Below are positions 24,801 to 34,085 of a DNA stretch of 64,000 nt, piece after piece; the stretch's first letter is position 1, and every line of letters starts with the position of its first letter. The stretch is from Fagopyrum homotropicum (lineage: Eukaryota; Streptophyta; Magnoliopsida; Caryophyllales; Polygonaceae). The stretch lies in contig BSWB01000007.1 in the NCBI GenBank assembly GCA_033239125.1, forward strand, positions 108,320,082-108,384,081, in the 5' to 3' direction. The notes under the pieces were generated by a model, which was not told where the DNA came from, searched no databases, and saw only the letters and a list, made by a program, of their open reading frames with translations. The position numbers and the translations under genes were made by a program.

Positions 24801-27014
24801 AATGAAACCCGCCTCGATAAGCTTCTTAACCTCAATATTTATTTGGAGTATCAACTCGGGACGAAAACGGCGTTGTGCTTGTTTTACTGGCTTTTTCTCT
24901 TCAGAGATTGCTAGTTTATGCATTGCTACTTCCGGGTCTAAACCAGGCATATCCTGATAACCCCAGGCAAACACATCTTTGTACTCATTGAGAAGTTCTT
25001 CATATGTTGTTTTTTCTTCATTAGTCAACAATGCACTAACAAGGACGGGTTTAGGACATTCAAGAGTGCCTAAATTGATTTCTTGAAGATCATCAACTGT
25101 AGCTTGTCCGCCGTCTTCCATTTCTGTCGGTGCTGGTTGAACTGTATTGATGAAATCTTGTGAATCCTCCTCTATATCAACAGACACCATGTTTACCTCT
25201 TCTACTTCAGCATTCATGAAATCTTCATTTGGCTTTTGCACAAGCAACTTTGCTTTCTTCTTTTTCTTATTGATCCTCCATTTTTTGATTTGTTTTGATT
25301 TGTTTTTAGGCCTATCAACATATTCAAGCCTTTGAAAAACAGAAGCTCTTGTTTCTCCACTTGTTGAACCGGTTTCAAGCCTATCAAATACTGAAATCCG
25401 AGATGTTGATGTTTTATTTTCGAGAAACAAGCTTTGCTCCTCCGGAGTCAATGTCATAGGCTCTTCAAAATTCGCTGTCAATATACCCCCTTTGTGAGAG
25501 ACCTTCAACTTTTTAATATCATCCTCAATGTAGGGGATAGGTGGAGCTTTGCTTTTTGATAAGAACTTTGGATTTTTCACTTTAACTTTGAATTGCTTGT
25601 TCAACTTCCTTGAAAGTGATTTGGATGGAGGATTATTGGCTTCAACTCTTGACACTACCCTTTTGTTATCACTTGTTTTATACCCGAAGGACCTTTGAAT
25701 GACCAAAGTTGTTTTTGGAATAGATTGGTCAATTTTCCGTAGAGGAATGGTGTAACTTGTCATGAGAGAGTTCATAACCTTCTCTACCGAATTCAAAGGT
25801 TTTTGGCCGGCTTGTCGTTTTTCTTTTGGTGTGTACTTAAACAACACCTTAGAACATGTATCACCTTTCTCATTCTTCCCGTTCAGAGAAACCTTTGGTG
25901 CTTGGTGAACATTATTAGTATTTTTACCATTGACAACCTTCATGGGCATGTTTGAGTTGAAACTAACCGCCTTATAAAACTTGGCATCGGCATAATTAAC
26001 ACTTTCTCCGTGAAAAGGGTTTGGGTCACCTCGAATAATCCTTTCATTTCCATTATCATCAGTGTATTTCAGACATTGATGAAGAGTAGAAACTATAGAT
26101 TTACTAGCATGAAGCCATGGTCGACCAAGTAAGGCATTATAAGAGGTATCTGCATCTATGACATGGAACAAAGCATCTTTATAAAGATTGTCAAGAACAA
26201 TCTGTAATGCAATGGTACCCATGGCTTTTTGTCCCACTTGATTGAAACCTTGAATGGTTAGCAAAGTAGGAGATAAATGTGCGGTCGTCAACCCCATTGT
26301 CCTTAGTATTCTTAATGGAAGAAGATTTACTGCGGATCCACAATCCAAAAGGATTCGATTGACCTTTGTATTCCCAATAGTGCCCGTAACATATAATGGC
26401 CGATTATGATATTCATTCCCTAATTGAAGATCTTCATCCGAGAATGTTATACAAGCCATGCATGAGGCACATTGAGTTGACGGGGATAATGAAACATCAT
26501 TAACCTCCACCATTTCAATTTGATCTTTATAATCATCGGGATTCATAAGAGCTTGAATTAGGGCTTTCCTCAACTCATTTGACATTTGTAGGGCATCAAA
26601 AACACTCAAACGTGCGGGAATGCGCTTCAAGTGACTGATGACGTCATATTTTACTTTTTCTTTGTACGGAGCTTTATGAAGCGAAACCGGTACGCGAGAA
26701 GTGGATTCTTTTTGTAGCACCTCAATGTCCTCCACATTTTTCTGAGGTAATTGAGAAGTTTCTTTATCAAGACGTTCATCAAAATTTGTCACTTTTGAAT
26801 GTTCATTAGAAATCAATTCTTTCTCCTTTCTTTTTTCATTGGGTTTCGGAGATAGAAGTTGACGTCCGGAACGAAGAGAAAACTGCATCAACTTCTGGTT
26901 CCTCCTCTTCACATATATCGGCCCATGTGGCCATGCAACATTGAGCAACTTCATTGCCCCAAAATGTCTCATCTTCCGAAGGTTCTTCATTGCCATAAAA
27001 TTTCTTTGGGACAA
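21801..27014 (-). CDS. Tat-type Ty3/gypsy Pol: protease, RT, two RNase H, integrase
   Basis: A 1,737-codon open frame with no stop. Domains in order: aspartic protease (L-L-D-C-G-S-A-V-N-L-L-P, with Cys where Thr or Ser is usual after the catalytic Asp; later L-L-G-R-P-W-L); reverse transcriptase (C-V-D-F-R-D-L-N, L-S-F-M-D-G-F-S-G-Y-N-Q-I, catalytic Y-V-D-D); the usual gypsy RNase H; a second RNase H (L-Y-F-D-G-A-A, then N-N-V-A-E-Y-E-A-L, F-G-D-S-Q-L, and G-N-D-K-A-D-A-L-A); integrase with an H-H-C-C zinc site (H-x-G-x-x-x-A-H..C-H-A-C) and the D-D-E core (L-D-V-V-G-P, I-S-D-N-A, G-Q-A-E-A-F-N-K). Its frame is +1 relative to gag, overlapping it at 26836-27014, so expression needs frameshifting, splicing or another mechanism. 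It may encode a working polyprotein. Confidence 0.93.
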   Translation of the reverse strand: MSQRNFMAMKNLRKMRHFGAMKLLNVAWPHGPIYVKRRNQKLMQFSLRSGRQLLSPKPNEKRKEKELISNEHSKVTNFDERLDKETSQLPQKNVEDIEVLQKESTSRVPVSLHKAPYKEKVKYDVISHLKRIPARLSVFDALQMSNELRKALIQALMNPDDYKDQIEMVEVNDVSLSPSTQCASCMACITFSDEDLQLGNEYHNRPLYVTGTIGNTKVNRILLDCGSAVNLLPLRILRTMGLTTAHLSPTLLTIQGFNQVGQKAMGTIALQIVLDNLYKDALFHVIDADTSYNALLGRPWLHASKSIVSTLHQCLKYTDDNGNERIIRGDPNPFHGESVNYADAKFYKAVSFNSNMPMKVVNGKNTNNVHQAPKVSLNGKNEKGDTCSKVLFKYTPKEKRQAGQKPLNSVEKVMNSLMTSYTIPLRKIDQSIPKTTLVIQRSFGYKTSDNKRVVSRVEANNPPSKSLSRKLNKQFKVKVKNPKFLSKSKAPPIPYIEDDIKKLKVSHKGGILTANFEEPMTLTPEEQSLFLENKTSTSRISVFDRLETGSTSGETRASVFQRLEYVDRPKNKSKQIKKWRINKKKKKAKLLVQKPNEDFMNAEVEEVNMVSVDIEEDSQDFINTVQPAPTEMEDGGQATVDDLQEINLGTLECPKPVLVSALLTNEEKTTYEELLNEYKDVFAWGYQDMPGLDPEVAMHKLAISEEKKPVKQAQRRFRPELILQINIEVKKLIEAGFIREVQYPIWLANIVPVRKKNGQLRICVDFRDLNEACPKDEFPLPITELLVDATTGFKALSFMDGFSGYNQIKMDPHDEELTAFRTPQGTYCYTVMPFGLKNAGATYQRAMTIIFRDLLHNTVECYVDDLVVKTKEREDHPNDLRRVFERLRKHQLKMNPLKCAFGVTSGKFLGFIVRGRGIEIDPDKIKAVMNMPPPRNLRELRGLQGKLAYIRRFISNLTGRCQPFLRLMKKDTPFIWDQSCQNALDSIKRYMMNPPILMAPISRRPLILYTAALERSLGAMLAQNNDEGKENALYYISRTLVGAEHNYSAMEKICLALVFAVQKLRHYLLTHQITLISKADPLRYILSKAVLSGRLAKWAMLLAPFDIKFVSQKAVKGQIIADFLAAHPTPDNEELSYDLPDEEVLMVEETSWQLYFDGAAKKQASGVGIVFITPYGGLVPYSFSLLETCTNNVAEYEALIIGLEIALELHIDPLKVFGDSQLIIRQINGQYEVKHPNLVPLHERAKCLMQQFQQIEVMHVSRSGNDKADALAKLAASLTLPYEREIQITIGERHLLSSALDRFNSTEEVHVASVYEIDEDLDWRQPIIEYLQHGILRDDAKKKVDIKRRAPRFLLKNDTLYCRAFDGVLLRCLSKEEAKYILTETHAGVCGAHQGGPKLADQVKRLGYYWPTMVKDAMNFAKTCHACQIHGDFIHQPPQLLHPTILSWLFNAWGLDVVGPINPSSSRGHQYILAATDYFSKWAEALPLKVVGAKEVANFIRIHLIYRYGVPLKIISDNALYFKNQVMVKLAEKFGFKHSFSSSYNPSSNGQAEAFNKVLCKILKKIVSKSRRDWHERLHEALWAYRTTVRTSTGCTPYNLVFGSEAVLPLEVQLPSLRVAVQLTDPEENVKVRLAELEALDECRLATQQRLEIYQAQVAGAFNKRVKFRSFSVGDLVLTVRRPIVINRKSKGKFEPKWEGPYVITKIFPKGAYELSNNEGKILYSCVNGKFIRKFFT

Positions 27015-29787
27015 AATCTTTTAAGGTAACCGGTACCCTCTCAGGTTGAACGTATTCTTCCTCAGAGTCAGAATTTGGCTTCTTTTCCTTCTTGTTTATC
27101 TTTTTTTTGTTTTTCTTGTTTTTCTTTTTCTCGGGTTTTCTTCCGATCATTCTAAACCCAGGAGAGATAGATTTTTGAGTGGCTTTTGGCCGAGTCTTTC
27201 GAGTTACACAAGTTTTCCACTCAAAATCACTATCAATGTCAAGATCATCATCATCTGAAAACAGATCTTCGATATCTGAGCATGTCATGATCTCATATAG
27301 AGTTGGGACCCCAGGACCATCTCTTGGCATATCAGGGTATGCCCAAACAATGCGGATATCTTTGCCACCATCTACTGAAAATTGTACGGGTATCGCCATC
27401 ATAGGTAAGGAAACCGTGGGAATACCGTCATCTTCATTTGACCCAGATGGTTCTTCGAGTGAATTGGAAGCCACCAAATTATCCGCATCCAATAAGGATG
27501 TAGTATTTGATGAAGCCTTTGGAGCTACCGAGTCTTCACCTTCAATATCAATCTCTCCTTTGTTAATCATCCTCTCAACTATATCTTTGAAGACATAGCA
27601 ATCTTTGATAGGGTGACTAACGATTTGGTGATAAGGACAATACTTTGGATCATTTGTCCTTCCAACTTCATTTGGCCTTTTTGACTCTGGAAGTGTAAGA
27701 AGCTTAGACGACATCAACTCATCAAAAATCCCTTGGACATCATCATCGTCAAAAGGATATTTCTTTTGCTTCCTTTCCTCAAGAGTGAGTCTTTTAATGG
27801 CATCTTTACCTTTTCCTATATCTTGATTTTGGGAATTATTTCCTGTGAAGATTTTATTTCCGGGTTTAATAAAGGTTGCCATAGACTCTCCCTTTTTAAA
27901 GGGTCTTTTTCCATCATCTCTTTTAAGTTCATTTGCCTGAGGACGATAGGTTTTTGCATCACGCCGAGCCAATTGTCGTTCAACATTGCAAGCCTTTGAA
28001 ACTAAGGCATCAAAAGAACGAGGCTCAGCACTACCAACATGCACTGCTAACTCAGGAATTAAGTTATTAGTACACATCTGGACACATGCCTCTTCACTTA
28101 GCTTTTCTGGGCATTGAAGTCTCAAGCTTCGCCATCTGGCGATAAAATCATTTGCAAGCTCATTTGACCTTTGAAAGGTATTAGCAAGATCCATAATGGA
28201 TACCTTTGCCTTAGAGCTCACAAATTGAGCTAGGAATGCTCTTTGTAAATCATCCCATGTGTGGATTGATTCCGGTTGAAGTTGAGTGTACCAAGTAAAT
28301 GCCGATCCCTTTAAAGATTGGACAAATTGTCGGATCAACAAAGCATCACTCAATGCGGTCTCACCACATGCTGAGTAAAAATGAGCCAAATGCTCGTGTG
28401 GTGATCCATGCATTCCATCAAACTTATCAAAAGTTGGTCTTTGATAACCGGGAGGGAATGGTACTGAATCATATTGGATCGGATATGGCTTTCTATACCC
28501 GAGTACTGGAGGGTTTTGTGACACTTGGAATTCTCGGATTCCTTGGGCAATCATTTCCCTAATCTCTTGTGGGGAAACAAATGAGCTACCACCAGGACTT
28601 TCATCGTTTGTCCTTATTGGCTCATGTCTACTAGCATTAGCTTGGTTCTCAATTTGAGCCATAAGTGTAGCTATTTGAGCTTCTCTTGCGGCTAATGACC
28701 TTTGCAAGTCTTGAAGTTGTTCCTCAACACTTGTTGTTCCAGTCATGAACACTTGCATGTTCTCAGATTCATCTTGGGTTACAACTCTCGTTGCTCCTTC
28801 CTTTGTAATAACATGTGGAAATTCCTCCTCTTGGAATAGAGAAGATAAATCTCCATACAAAGGAGAACTTGAGCTTTCTTCTGATTCTTGTTGTGGACTT
28901 GGTGGTTGTGAGGTTACTTGAGCATAAGTCGTTGACTTAGCTTTTGATCTTGTAACTGGACCATCACAAGACACAACTTGAGCCTCTTGTGAGACTGAGC
29001 TTTTAGAAACACGAAAACTTCTTTCTCTCTTTTGAGTTTTAGAAGTTTCTTCAATCACTTCATTCTCATTTGAATGTTTCTTAGCCCGTGAAGGTTTGTT
29101 GATTTTAAGCTTTGGAGCTTTTGGTTGATTACCCTCCTCGGAATAAGAAGTCATGTAGACTTGCTCAAATTTGTCCAATGTAATAGGAATTGACCCTACA
29201 AGAATTTGCCTTGCGGTAGTCATTGAAAAATTATCCATTGCATGCTTTGAGTTTAAAAGCTCTTTTGCAGCTTCACAAAGGATTGTGTTGGCTTGTTTTA
29301 GAGCCGATGAGGAAGCTAGTTTACGAAGCGGTCCAGTGTTACGACGGGAACCATTCTTGCGTCCCCTCCTTCTTCGAGACTTGTTCACCTTCTTAAGGCT
29401 GTTTTCGGCAGGAATACCAATAGGCACACCATTCTTCTTGATGATATGAATGATTGACCTTGGGGCAACCCTAGCGGAAGGCTTTGTGCCATTAAAGCTA
29501 GGAGAATTGTCATGTCCAACTTTGACATAAGCAGGTTTCCCATTGTTGAACTTGTTGTTGGGCTTTATGCCCCCATGTCCCGAAAGAGCCATGGACGACT
29601 TCGGAGTTGCATATTCCTCTAAACCTTGAAGACTCTTGAAAGAGTTCTTCAAAGGGATTTCAGCATGGATTGCATTGGGAGCAATGTCAAAGACAACCTC
29701 AAATGACTTGCGGCGGAGCCATCGTCCTCCTTGGATGACAAAGGTAGCCGGGAGTTCATTAAAGTTCACAATTGCCCTTGATGCCAT
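26836..29787 (-). CDS. Tat-type Ty3/gypsy Gag
   Basis: The open frame extends to 29811, but the first ATG is 29787-29785 (M-A-S-R-A-I-V-N-F), 983 codons, about 70 nt after the primer-binding site. The capsid-like retrotransposon gag domain is mid-protein (F-D-G-M-H-G-S-P, S-L-K-G-S-A-F-T-W-Y, F-I-A-R-W-R-S-L-R). A single zinc knuckle-like site follows (C-P-Y-H-Q-I-V-S-H-P-I-K-D-C). Basic K-rich and acidic stretches lie near the C-terminus. It assembles the virus-like particle of the retrotransposon in the cytoplasm. No stops interrupt it. Confidence 0.9.
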   Translation of the reverse strand: MASRAIVNFNELPATFVIQGGRWLRRKSFEVVFDIAPNAIHAEIPLKNSFKSLQGLEEYATPKSSMALSGHGGIKPNNKFNNGKPAYVKVGHDNSPSFNGTKPSARVAPRSIIHIIKKNGVPIGIPAENSLKKVNKSRRRRGRKNGSRRNTGPLRKLASSSALKQANTILCEAAKELLNSKHAMDNFSMTTARQILVGSIPITLDKFEQVYMTSYSEEGNQPKAPKLKINKPSRAKKHSNENEVIEETSKTQKRERSFRVSKSSVSQEAQVVSCDGPVTRSKAKSTTYAQVTSQPPSPQQESEESSSSPLYGDLSSLFQEEEFPHVITKEGATRVVTQDESENMQVFMTGTTSVEEQLQDLQRSLAAREAQIATLMAQIENQANASRHEPIRTNDESPGGSSFVSPQEIREMIAQGIREFQVSQNPPVLGYRKPYPIQYDSVPFPPGYQRPTFDKFDGMHGSPHEHLAHFYSACGETALSDALLIRQFVQSLKGSAFTWYTQLQPESIHTWDDLQRAFLAQFVSSKAKVSIMDLANTFQRSNELANDFIARWRSLRLQCPEKLSEEACVQMCTNNLIPELAVHVGSAEPRSFDALVSKACNVERQLARRDAKTYRPQANELKRDDGKRPFKKGESMATFIKPGNKIFTGNNSQNQDIGKGKDAIKRLTLEERKQKKYPFDDDDVQGIFDELMSSKLLTLPESKRPNEVGRTNDPKYCPYHQIVSHPIKDCYVFKDIVERMINKGEIDIEGEDSVAPKASSNTTSLLDADNLVASNSLEEPSGSNEDDGIPTVSLPMMAIPVQFSVDGGKDIRIVWAYPDMPRDGPGVPTLYEIMTCSDIEDLFSDDDDLDIDSDFEWKTCVTRKTRPKATQKSISPGFRMIGRKPEKKKNKKNKKKINKKEKKPNSDSEEEYVQPERVPVTLKDFVPKKFYGNEEPSEDETFWGNEVAQCCMATWADICEEEEPEVDAVFSSFRTSTSISETQ

Positions 29788-29853
29788 TTCCTTGCAATCA
29801 AATAAGATCAAACATTAGTATATGTATAACTTAGAGATGAAAAGAAAGAAAAG

Positions 29854-29874
29854 GTCCCACTGGGCGTGCCAAAA
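29854..29874 (-). other. Primer-binding site of the Tat element
   Basis: Three to four bases after the 5' LTR end the minus strand reads TTTGGCACGCCCAGTGGGAC. The TGG start fits pairing with a tRNA CCA end. I could not assign the tRNA with confidence. Confidence 0.65.
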
Positions 29875-30070
29875 ATATGTTGAGTAAAAATGTACACAAA
29901 TTTACAAAACGCCTTTTTCTGTTTTATTCGAATACAAATTTACAAAACACATTTTATTTTTTTTATTTGAGTTCGACCCTCTCTTTTTGACCTTTTGATT
30001 CTAAGTTATATAAATACCGATGTTTGGTTTGTTTTGGTGATTTGGGCTGCACCCGTTTTTGGACGGGTTG

Positions 30071-30806
30071 CCTACGTACCTCGTTAAAGAGGATCAAGCC
30101 TTACGTAGTTCCGTGCGGTGTTTTCATGCATCAGAGAATCAAAGTCCAAACCCACCTTCTAGGAAGGGTTGCCTAGTCGATGATTCAACTATCATTTGCA
30201 TGGTATTTATATCTCGATCATGCATCATAAGATTAAATTAAACCCACCTTCTAGGAAGGGTTGCTTAATTCATCCCGCTATCACGCGCATGATCAAGATT
30301 AGTGAGAGGTTATTTTATTTTATTTTATTTTAAAACTTGTGACTGAATCTGGTTTATAATTTACCAAATTTCCTACGTATCCTTTATTAGGAATCAAGTC
30401 GTACGTAGTTCTTAAAGGGATAAATTTAGAATTTAATTTTATGACTTTCATTTGATATAAAAGTCAAAAATATATTTTGCGATTAAATTTAATATGTATC
30501 CTTTTATATTAAAAGAATATTTAAAATTTAACTTTATGACTTTCATTTCATATAAAAGTCAAAAATATATATTTTACGATTGAATTTAATACATATTTAT
30601 TTGTATCAAATTTCCTACGTATCCGTAAAAATAAACGGAATCAAATCATACGTAGTTCTTTTAAACCAAGTTAAATTTTACTTGAGTATTTGTTTGACTT
30701 TATATTTCAAAAGTTAATTTAATTTGTGCGATTGAACTCGATAATTTATAAATCGAGTTTCCTACGTAGTCTTTTTATTTTTAAGACATCAAATCACTCG
30801 TAGTTC
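30071..30806. repeat. Four copies of the CTACGTA two-stem motif (5' LTR)
   Basis: Same four copies as in the left LTR at offset 12,527. They lie in the last 0.9 kb of the LTR, next to the primer-binding site. Confidence 0.85.
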
Positions 30807-31666
30807 ATAAATGGTATATTAAACCCAACGTGTTATATTGGTTTACTTTATATAGGAGTAAACTCAAGTATACTTACTAGTAGACCACTTTATGTTATGC
30901 TAGACAAATTTGTACTTGTCTTGAACACTTGTAGTACATGCCTGCTACATGTATTATGTACAATTTTGCATGCCATGCGTAGGTATATACCTTTGGATTG
31001 GTGGTTGTACCTTGTAAGACTTAGCAAAATCATATTTTCAAGCCCTTTTCATTTTTTAATAGTCTTAATTAGTTTATAGTGAATGAAATAGGTTTGTAAT
31101 CAAATCACCATATGTACTCAAGCAAACCAATTAAGACGTATTGAGATGAAATTCTTAAAACACACGTTACGTAGGTCGTAGACTGTAATTGTCATCATAT
31201 ACACTTTTTGCAATCACTTTCCCTTGTAGCATATAAACGACTACAATTCAAACGTTTACAACCCATTTTTATGTATATTTGGAGAATAAAGCCTCATGCA
31301 GAGAATGATTGTTTTGTTTAATAAAACCCATTTTGACATAAAAAAGCTACCTTATTTAATTTATTTTCTTTTTGTTTGATTTTTATCAAACTCTTCACAA
31401 ACTTTTGGTGTCATGGGTTATTTTTTAATTCCCTTTTCTTTAGGTTCATAACTATTTCGAGCTGGATGGAGTTAAATCAACTTCTACCAAAAAATTATCA
31501 TGGGCCTTTAACCTCAGTAAAACTGATTTAGCTGACTAATGATGATTTGATTATAATTAGGGTCGGAACTGCCATTTCCATGATGATTTTGGACCGAGAT
31601 AAGCCAACACCTATACATTTTTTAATTTAGAGCATCAACCCACCTCATATACCCATAGAAAATACA

Positions 31667-32017
31667 TTTTGATCCAAAATGGGTTTACTGTAGTGGTCAA
31701 AAGTAAATAACTTTCGAACCCGCTACGGGTTTAATGTAGCGGTCGAAAGTGATTACTTTCGGATCCGCTACGGGTTTATTGTAGTGATCGAAAGTGATTA
31801 CTTTCGGACCCGCTACGGGTTTAATCTAGCGGTGGAAAGTGATTACTTTCGGACCCGCTACGGGTTTGATGGAGCGGTGGAAAATGATTACTTTCGGACC
31901 TGCTACGGGTTGAATGGAGCGGTCGAAAGTAATTACTTTCGGATCCGCTACGGGTTTAATGGAGCGGTCGAAAGTAATTACTTTCGGATCCGCTACGGGT
32001 TTATTGTAGTGGTAAAA
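31667..32017. repeat. 45-bp tandem array of alternating hairpins (5' LTR)
   Basis: This is the identical array in the other LTR, offset by 12,527. It lies some 700-1,000 bp downstream of the presumed promoter, so in the long transcribed leader. Confidence 0.9.
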
Positions 32018-32708
32018 AAATATATACTTTCAATCCAACTACAATGATCAACAATTCTGGATAGGACTTCATGTCGATTCTTTCACGTGAAAGTAAGAGT
32101 ATCGGTCGTGACTTGGTAGCTTGTGGCGCTTTAGAACAATGAAGCCCAATAATATGTTCACTTCCCAACAACCCTTTAGAACTTTTAGGATCACTAAATA
32201 TATATGAGAAAACAGTTGTTAATGATTTCTTAAGATGAAATGCTACTCTGCTACAATTACTAATACATTTGAAAACGGCTAATAATTGCATACAGAGAGC
32301 CAAAAATCAATTTGAAAGCGTATACATCATTCCCATTGATTTTAAAAGAAAAGATAATTTCAAGCTTTTTAACAACAAAATGGGTATAAATTGAGTTTAA
32401 AATGCTTTTGTAATTGAAGTAGGGGAATACTGCAAACTTCAAATGAGATAGATCTTTGGACCAGAAGAAGTAGCGGAAAAGCAAATACTCAAGTAACTTA
32501 AGCACACCATGAAATCAGGTCCTACCACAAGATTGGATCGAATATAGAAGATGATGTTTGATCTTCTATCCTGCGCTTCCGTTTGTAAATCGTGTTCTCT
32601 CTCTTTGTGAAACTTTCAATTCGACGTTTATCTTTTTGAAGATCGTTTTTTTTTTTTTGCAGCAAAAGTTTCCTCCCCTCTTTTTTTTAAAGACTATTTT
32701 TATGTCTT

Positions 32709-32718
32709 CTATTTATAG
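32709..32718 (-). promoter_or_regulatory. TATA box of the Tat 5' LTR
   Basis: The minus strand reads CTATAAATAG followed by AAGACATAAAAATAG. A start about 30 nt downstream would leave some 2.8 kb of R/U5 before the primer-binding site, so the hairpin array and CTACGTA motifs would be in the transcript. The same box is at 20181-20190 in the 3' LTR. Confidence 0.6.
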
Positions 32719-33090
32719 TCAAAGAAGGTGGAGTTAAGAAAGTAACTCCCTGCAACTTCCATGATCTTGCACCACCTTCTATTTTACTCCTTTTCCTTGA
32801 TTTTTTTATTTATTTATTTTTAGTAGAACCGCCCACTACGTGCACTTCTTTGGACTAATTTATTTCTTCATTTTTTTTTGAAATCATTCCAAGATTGCAG
32901 CAATTGGCATTTTGGGCTTCTCCATTTTATGATTCCATGTAACAAGAGGCCCGATTGAATTTGTCTAATATTTATTAGACTTAGGCTCAAATTAAAAATA
33001 AATAAATCATGTTATCAAACATGAGTACTTTAGAGAAATTAATCACATGTATAAAATGTAATTAAATTAAATATTTTACATGAAGTAATG

Positions 33091-33858
33091 TAACCAATAC
33101 GTGAAATATCCACAATCAAGGTATTGTGACATTTTTTTGATTTGTTGATGATTTATTTATACGCTTACAATATTAGACATTTATTAACAGTTTGTGTAGA
33201 TTTAGAGTTGAGGGCAAAGTTAGTGATGGCTCAAGTAATACAACTTTTGTAATATTTGATAAAGTTGTTCAAATGATCCTCCAAAAGTCAGTGACATCTA
33301 CTTTGAATAGTAAGAAAAAGGTAATAAACTATATTATCAAAGTTTTATTTCTTTATTTATATTATATTTTTATTTTACACTCTTTAACAATCATAACCAC
33401 ATTCCCTTATAGGATGGAGACGAGGATGCTAATTCAATACCAGAAGATTTACATGTTCTTATCGAAAATTAATATTTGTTCTACGGGGATGTCAAAAGTT
33501 TTAACTTTGACAAAAGCTCTAGCTACACTATGTCGAAGATGAGCAATGATCCTACTCTAATTTCAGAATTTTTATCAATACCAAAAGAATCACTAGTAAG
33601 TTTCGGTCCTTATAACTTATAATACACAAGTCGATATTTTATCACTTTATATTTATTAATTTAGCGTATTTATGTGTATATATGTATGTTTATTGATAGA
33701 TTGATGTCCAACCATCAACTTTGGATGACCACATAATAGAAAGCTCAATTGACGAACGTACGGCTATCAAACGATTAAGAAGCGATGATAAAGAGGAAGA
33801 AGGTGTTGCTGATGAATCCCCAAGTCCAATATCAAGCAAAAGAATTGCCACAAACTAG
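33091..33858 (+). pseudogene. RPA70-like OB-fold protein, 3' part (after the Tat insertion)
   Basis: This continues the pseudogene broken at 17350. Exon pieces: 33089-33121 (C-N-Q-Y-V-K-Y-P-Q-S-R, the end of the expected zinc ribbon); 33191-33319 (C-R-F-R-V-E-G-K-V-S-D-G-S, then T-F-V-I-F-D); about 33414-33592 (G-D-E-D-A-N-S-I-P-E-D-L-H-V-L, an in-frame TAA at 33470-33472, then S-F-N-F-D-K-S-S-S-Y-T-M-S-K); and about 33702-33858 (I-K-R-L-R-S-D-D-K-E-E-E, ending S-K-R-I-A-T-N and TAG). The first half of the zinc ribbon, about 25 codons with its first cysteine pair, is missing between the two parts. Class and order match RPA70/DUF223-type proteins. Confidence 0.78.
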
Positions 33859-34085
33859 ATATTGTATCATAAATTATTTGGTTTATATAACAATATTTAT
33901 ATTATTTCTTTGATTTTATCGTCATGATTTTCCGTTTGTAATTTGTAATCTTATGTTTAATTTTCATTAATAGTATTAATTACATTACATATTCTGAAAC
34001 ACTTCCATTTCTAGGGGTTATTTGTTTTTTTTTTTGAAAAAAAATCATGAAACGCTTCCATTCAAATGAGATTTAATGTGGGAAC
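33859..34085. other. AT-rich 3' flank of the RPA-like pseudogene
   Basis: No gene seen. CTAG occurs at 34011-34014 but lacks the GC-rich hairpin expected just before a Helitron 3' end. Confidence 0.5.

Larger units (their letters stand above)
17351..33090 (-). mobile_element. Tat/Ogre-type Ty3/gypsy retrotransposon, nearly intact
   Basis: A 15.7-kb element in minus orientation: 5' LTR on the right (29878-33090), primer-binding site, gag, protease-RT-RNase H-second RNase H-integrase, a 1.2-kb 3' UTR with repeats, polypurine tract, and 3' LTR on the left (17351-20592). A second RNase H domain between RT and integrase and LTRs over 3 kb are marks of the Tat/Ogre lineage. The LTRs end in TG..CA. 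By eye they differ at only about three bases plus two short length changes in 3.2 kb, so insertion was recent. The outer 34 bp of the right LTR are absent and no target duplication is visible (left flank ACATC), consistent with a small deletion at the right border. The element sits inside the RPA-like pseudogene. Confidence 0.92.
29878..33090 (-). repeat. 5' LTR of the Tat element (outer end truncated)
   Basis: It matches 17351-20558 almost base for base at an offset of 12,527, shifting to 12,532 after a one-T and a four-base insertion. Similarity stops after GAAGTAATG at 33090; the last 34 bp of the left copy have no counterpart. As the 5' LTR of a minus-strand element it should drive transcription, and its TATA box is at 32709-32718. 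Confidence 0.9.

Noticed and set aside
33961..34020. Helitron 3' end at CTAG (34011-34014)
   Set aside because: No GC-rich hairpin stands 10-12 bp upstream, and no matching copies are available to define an end.
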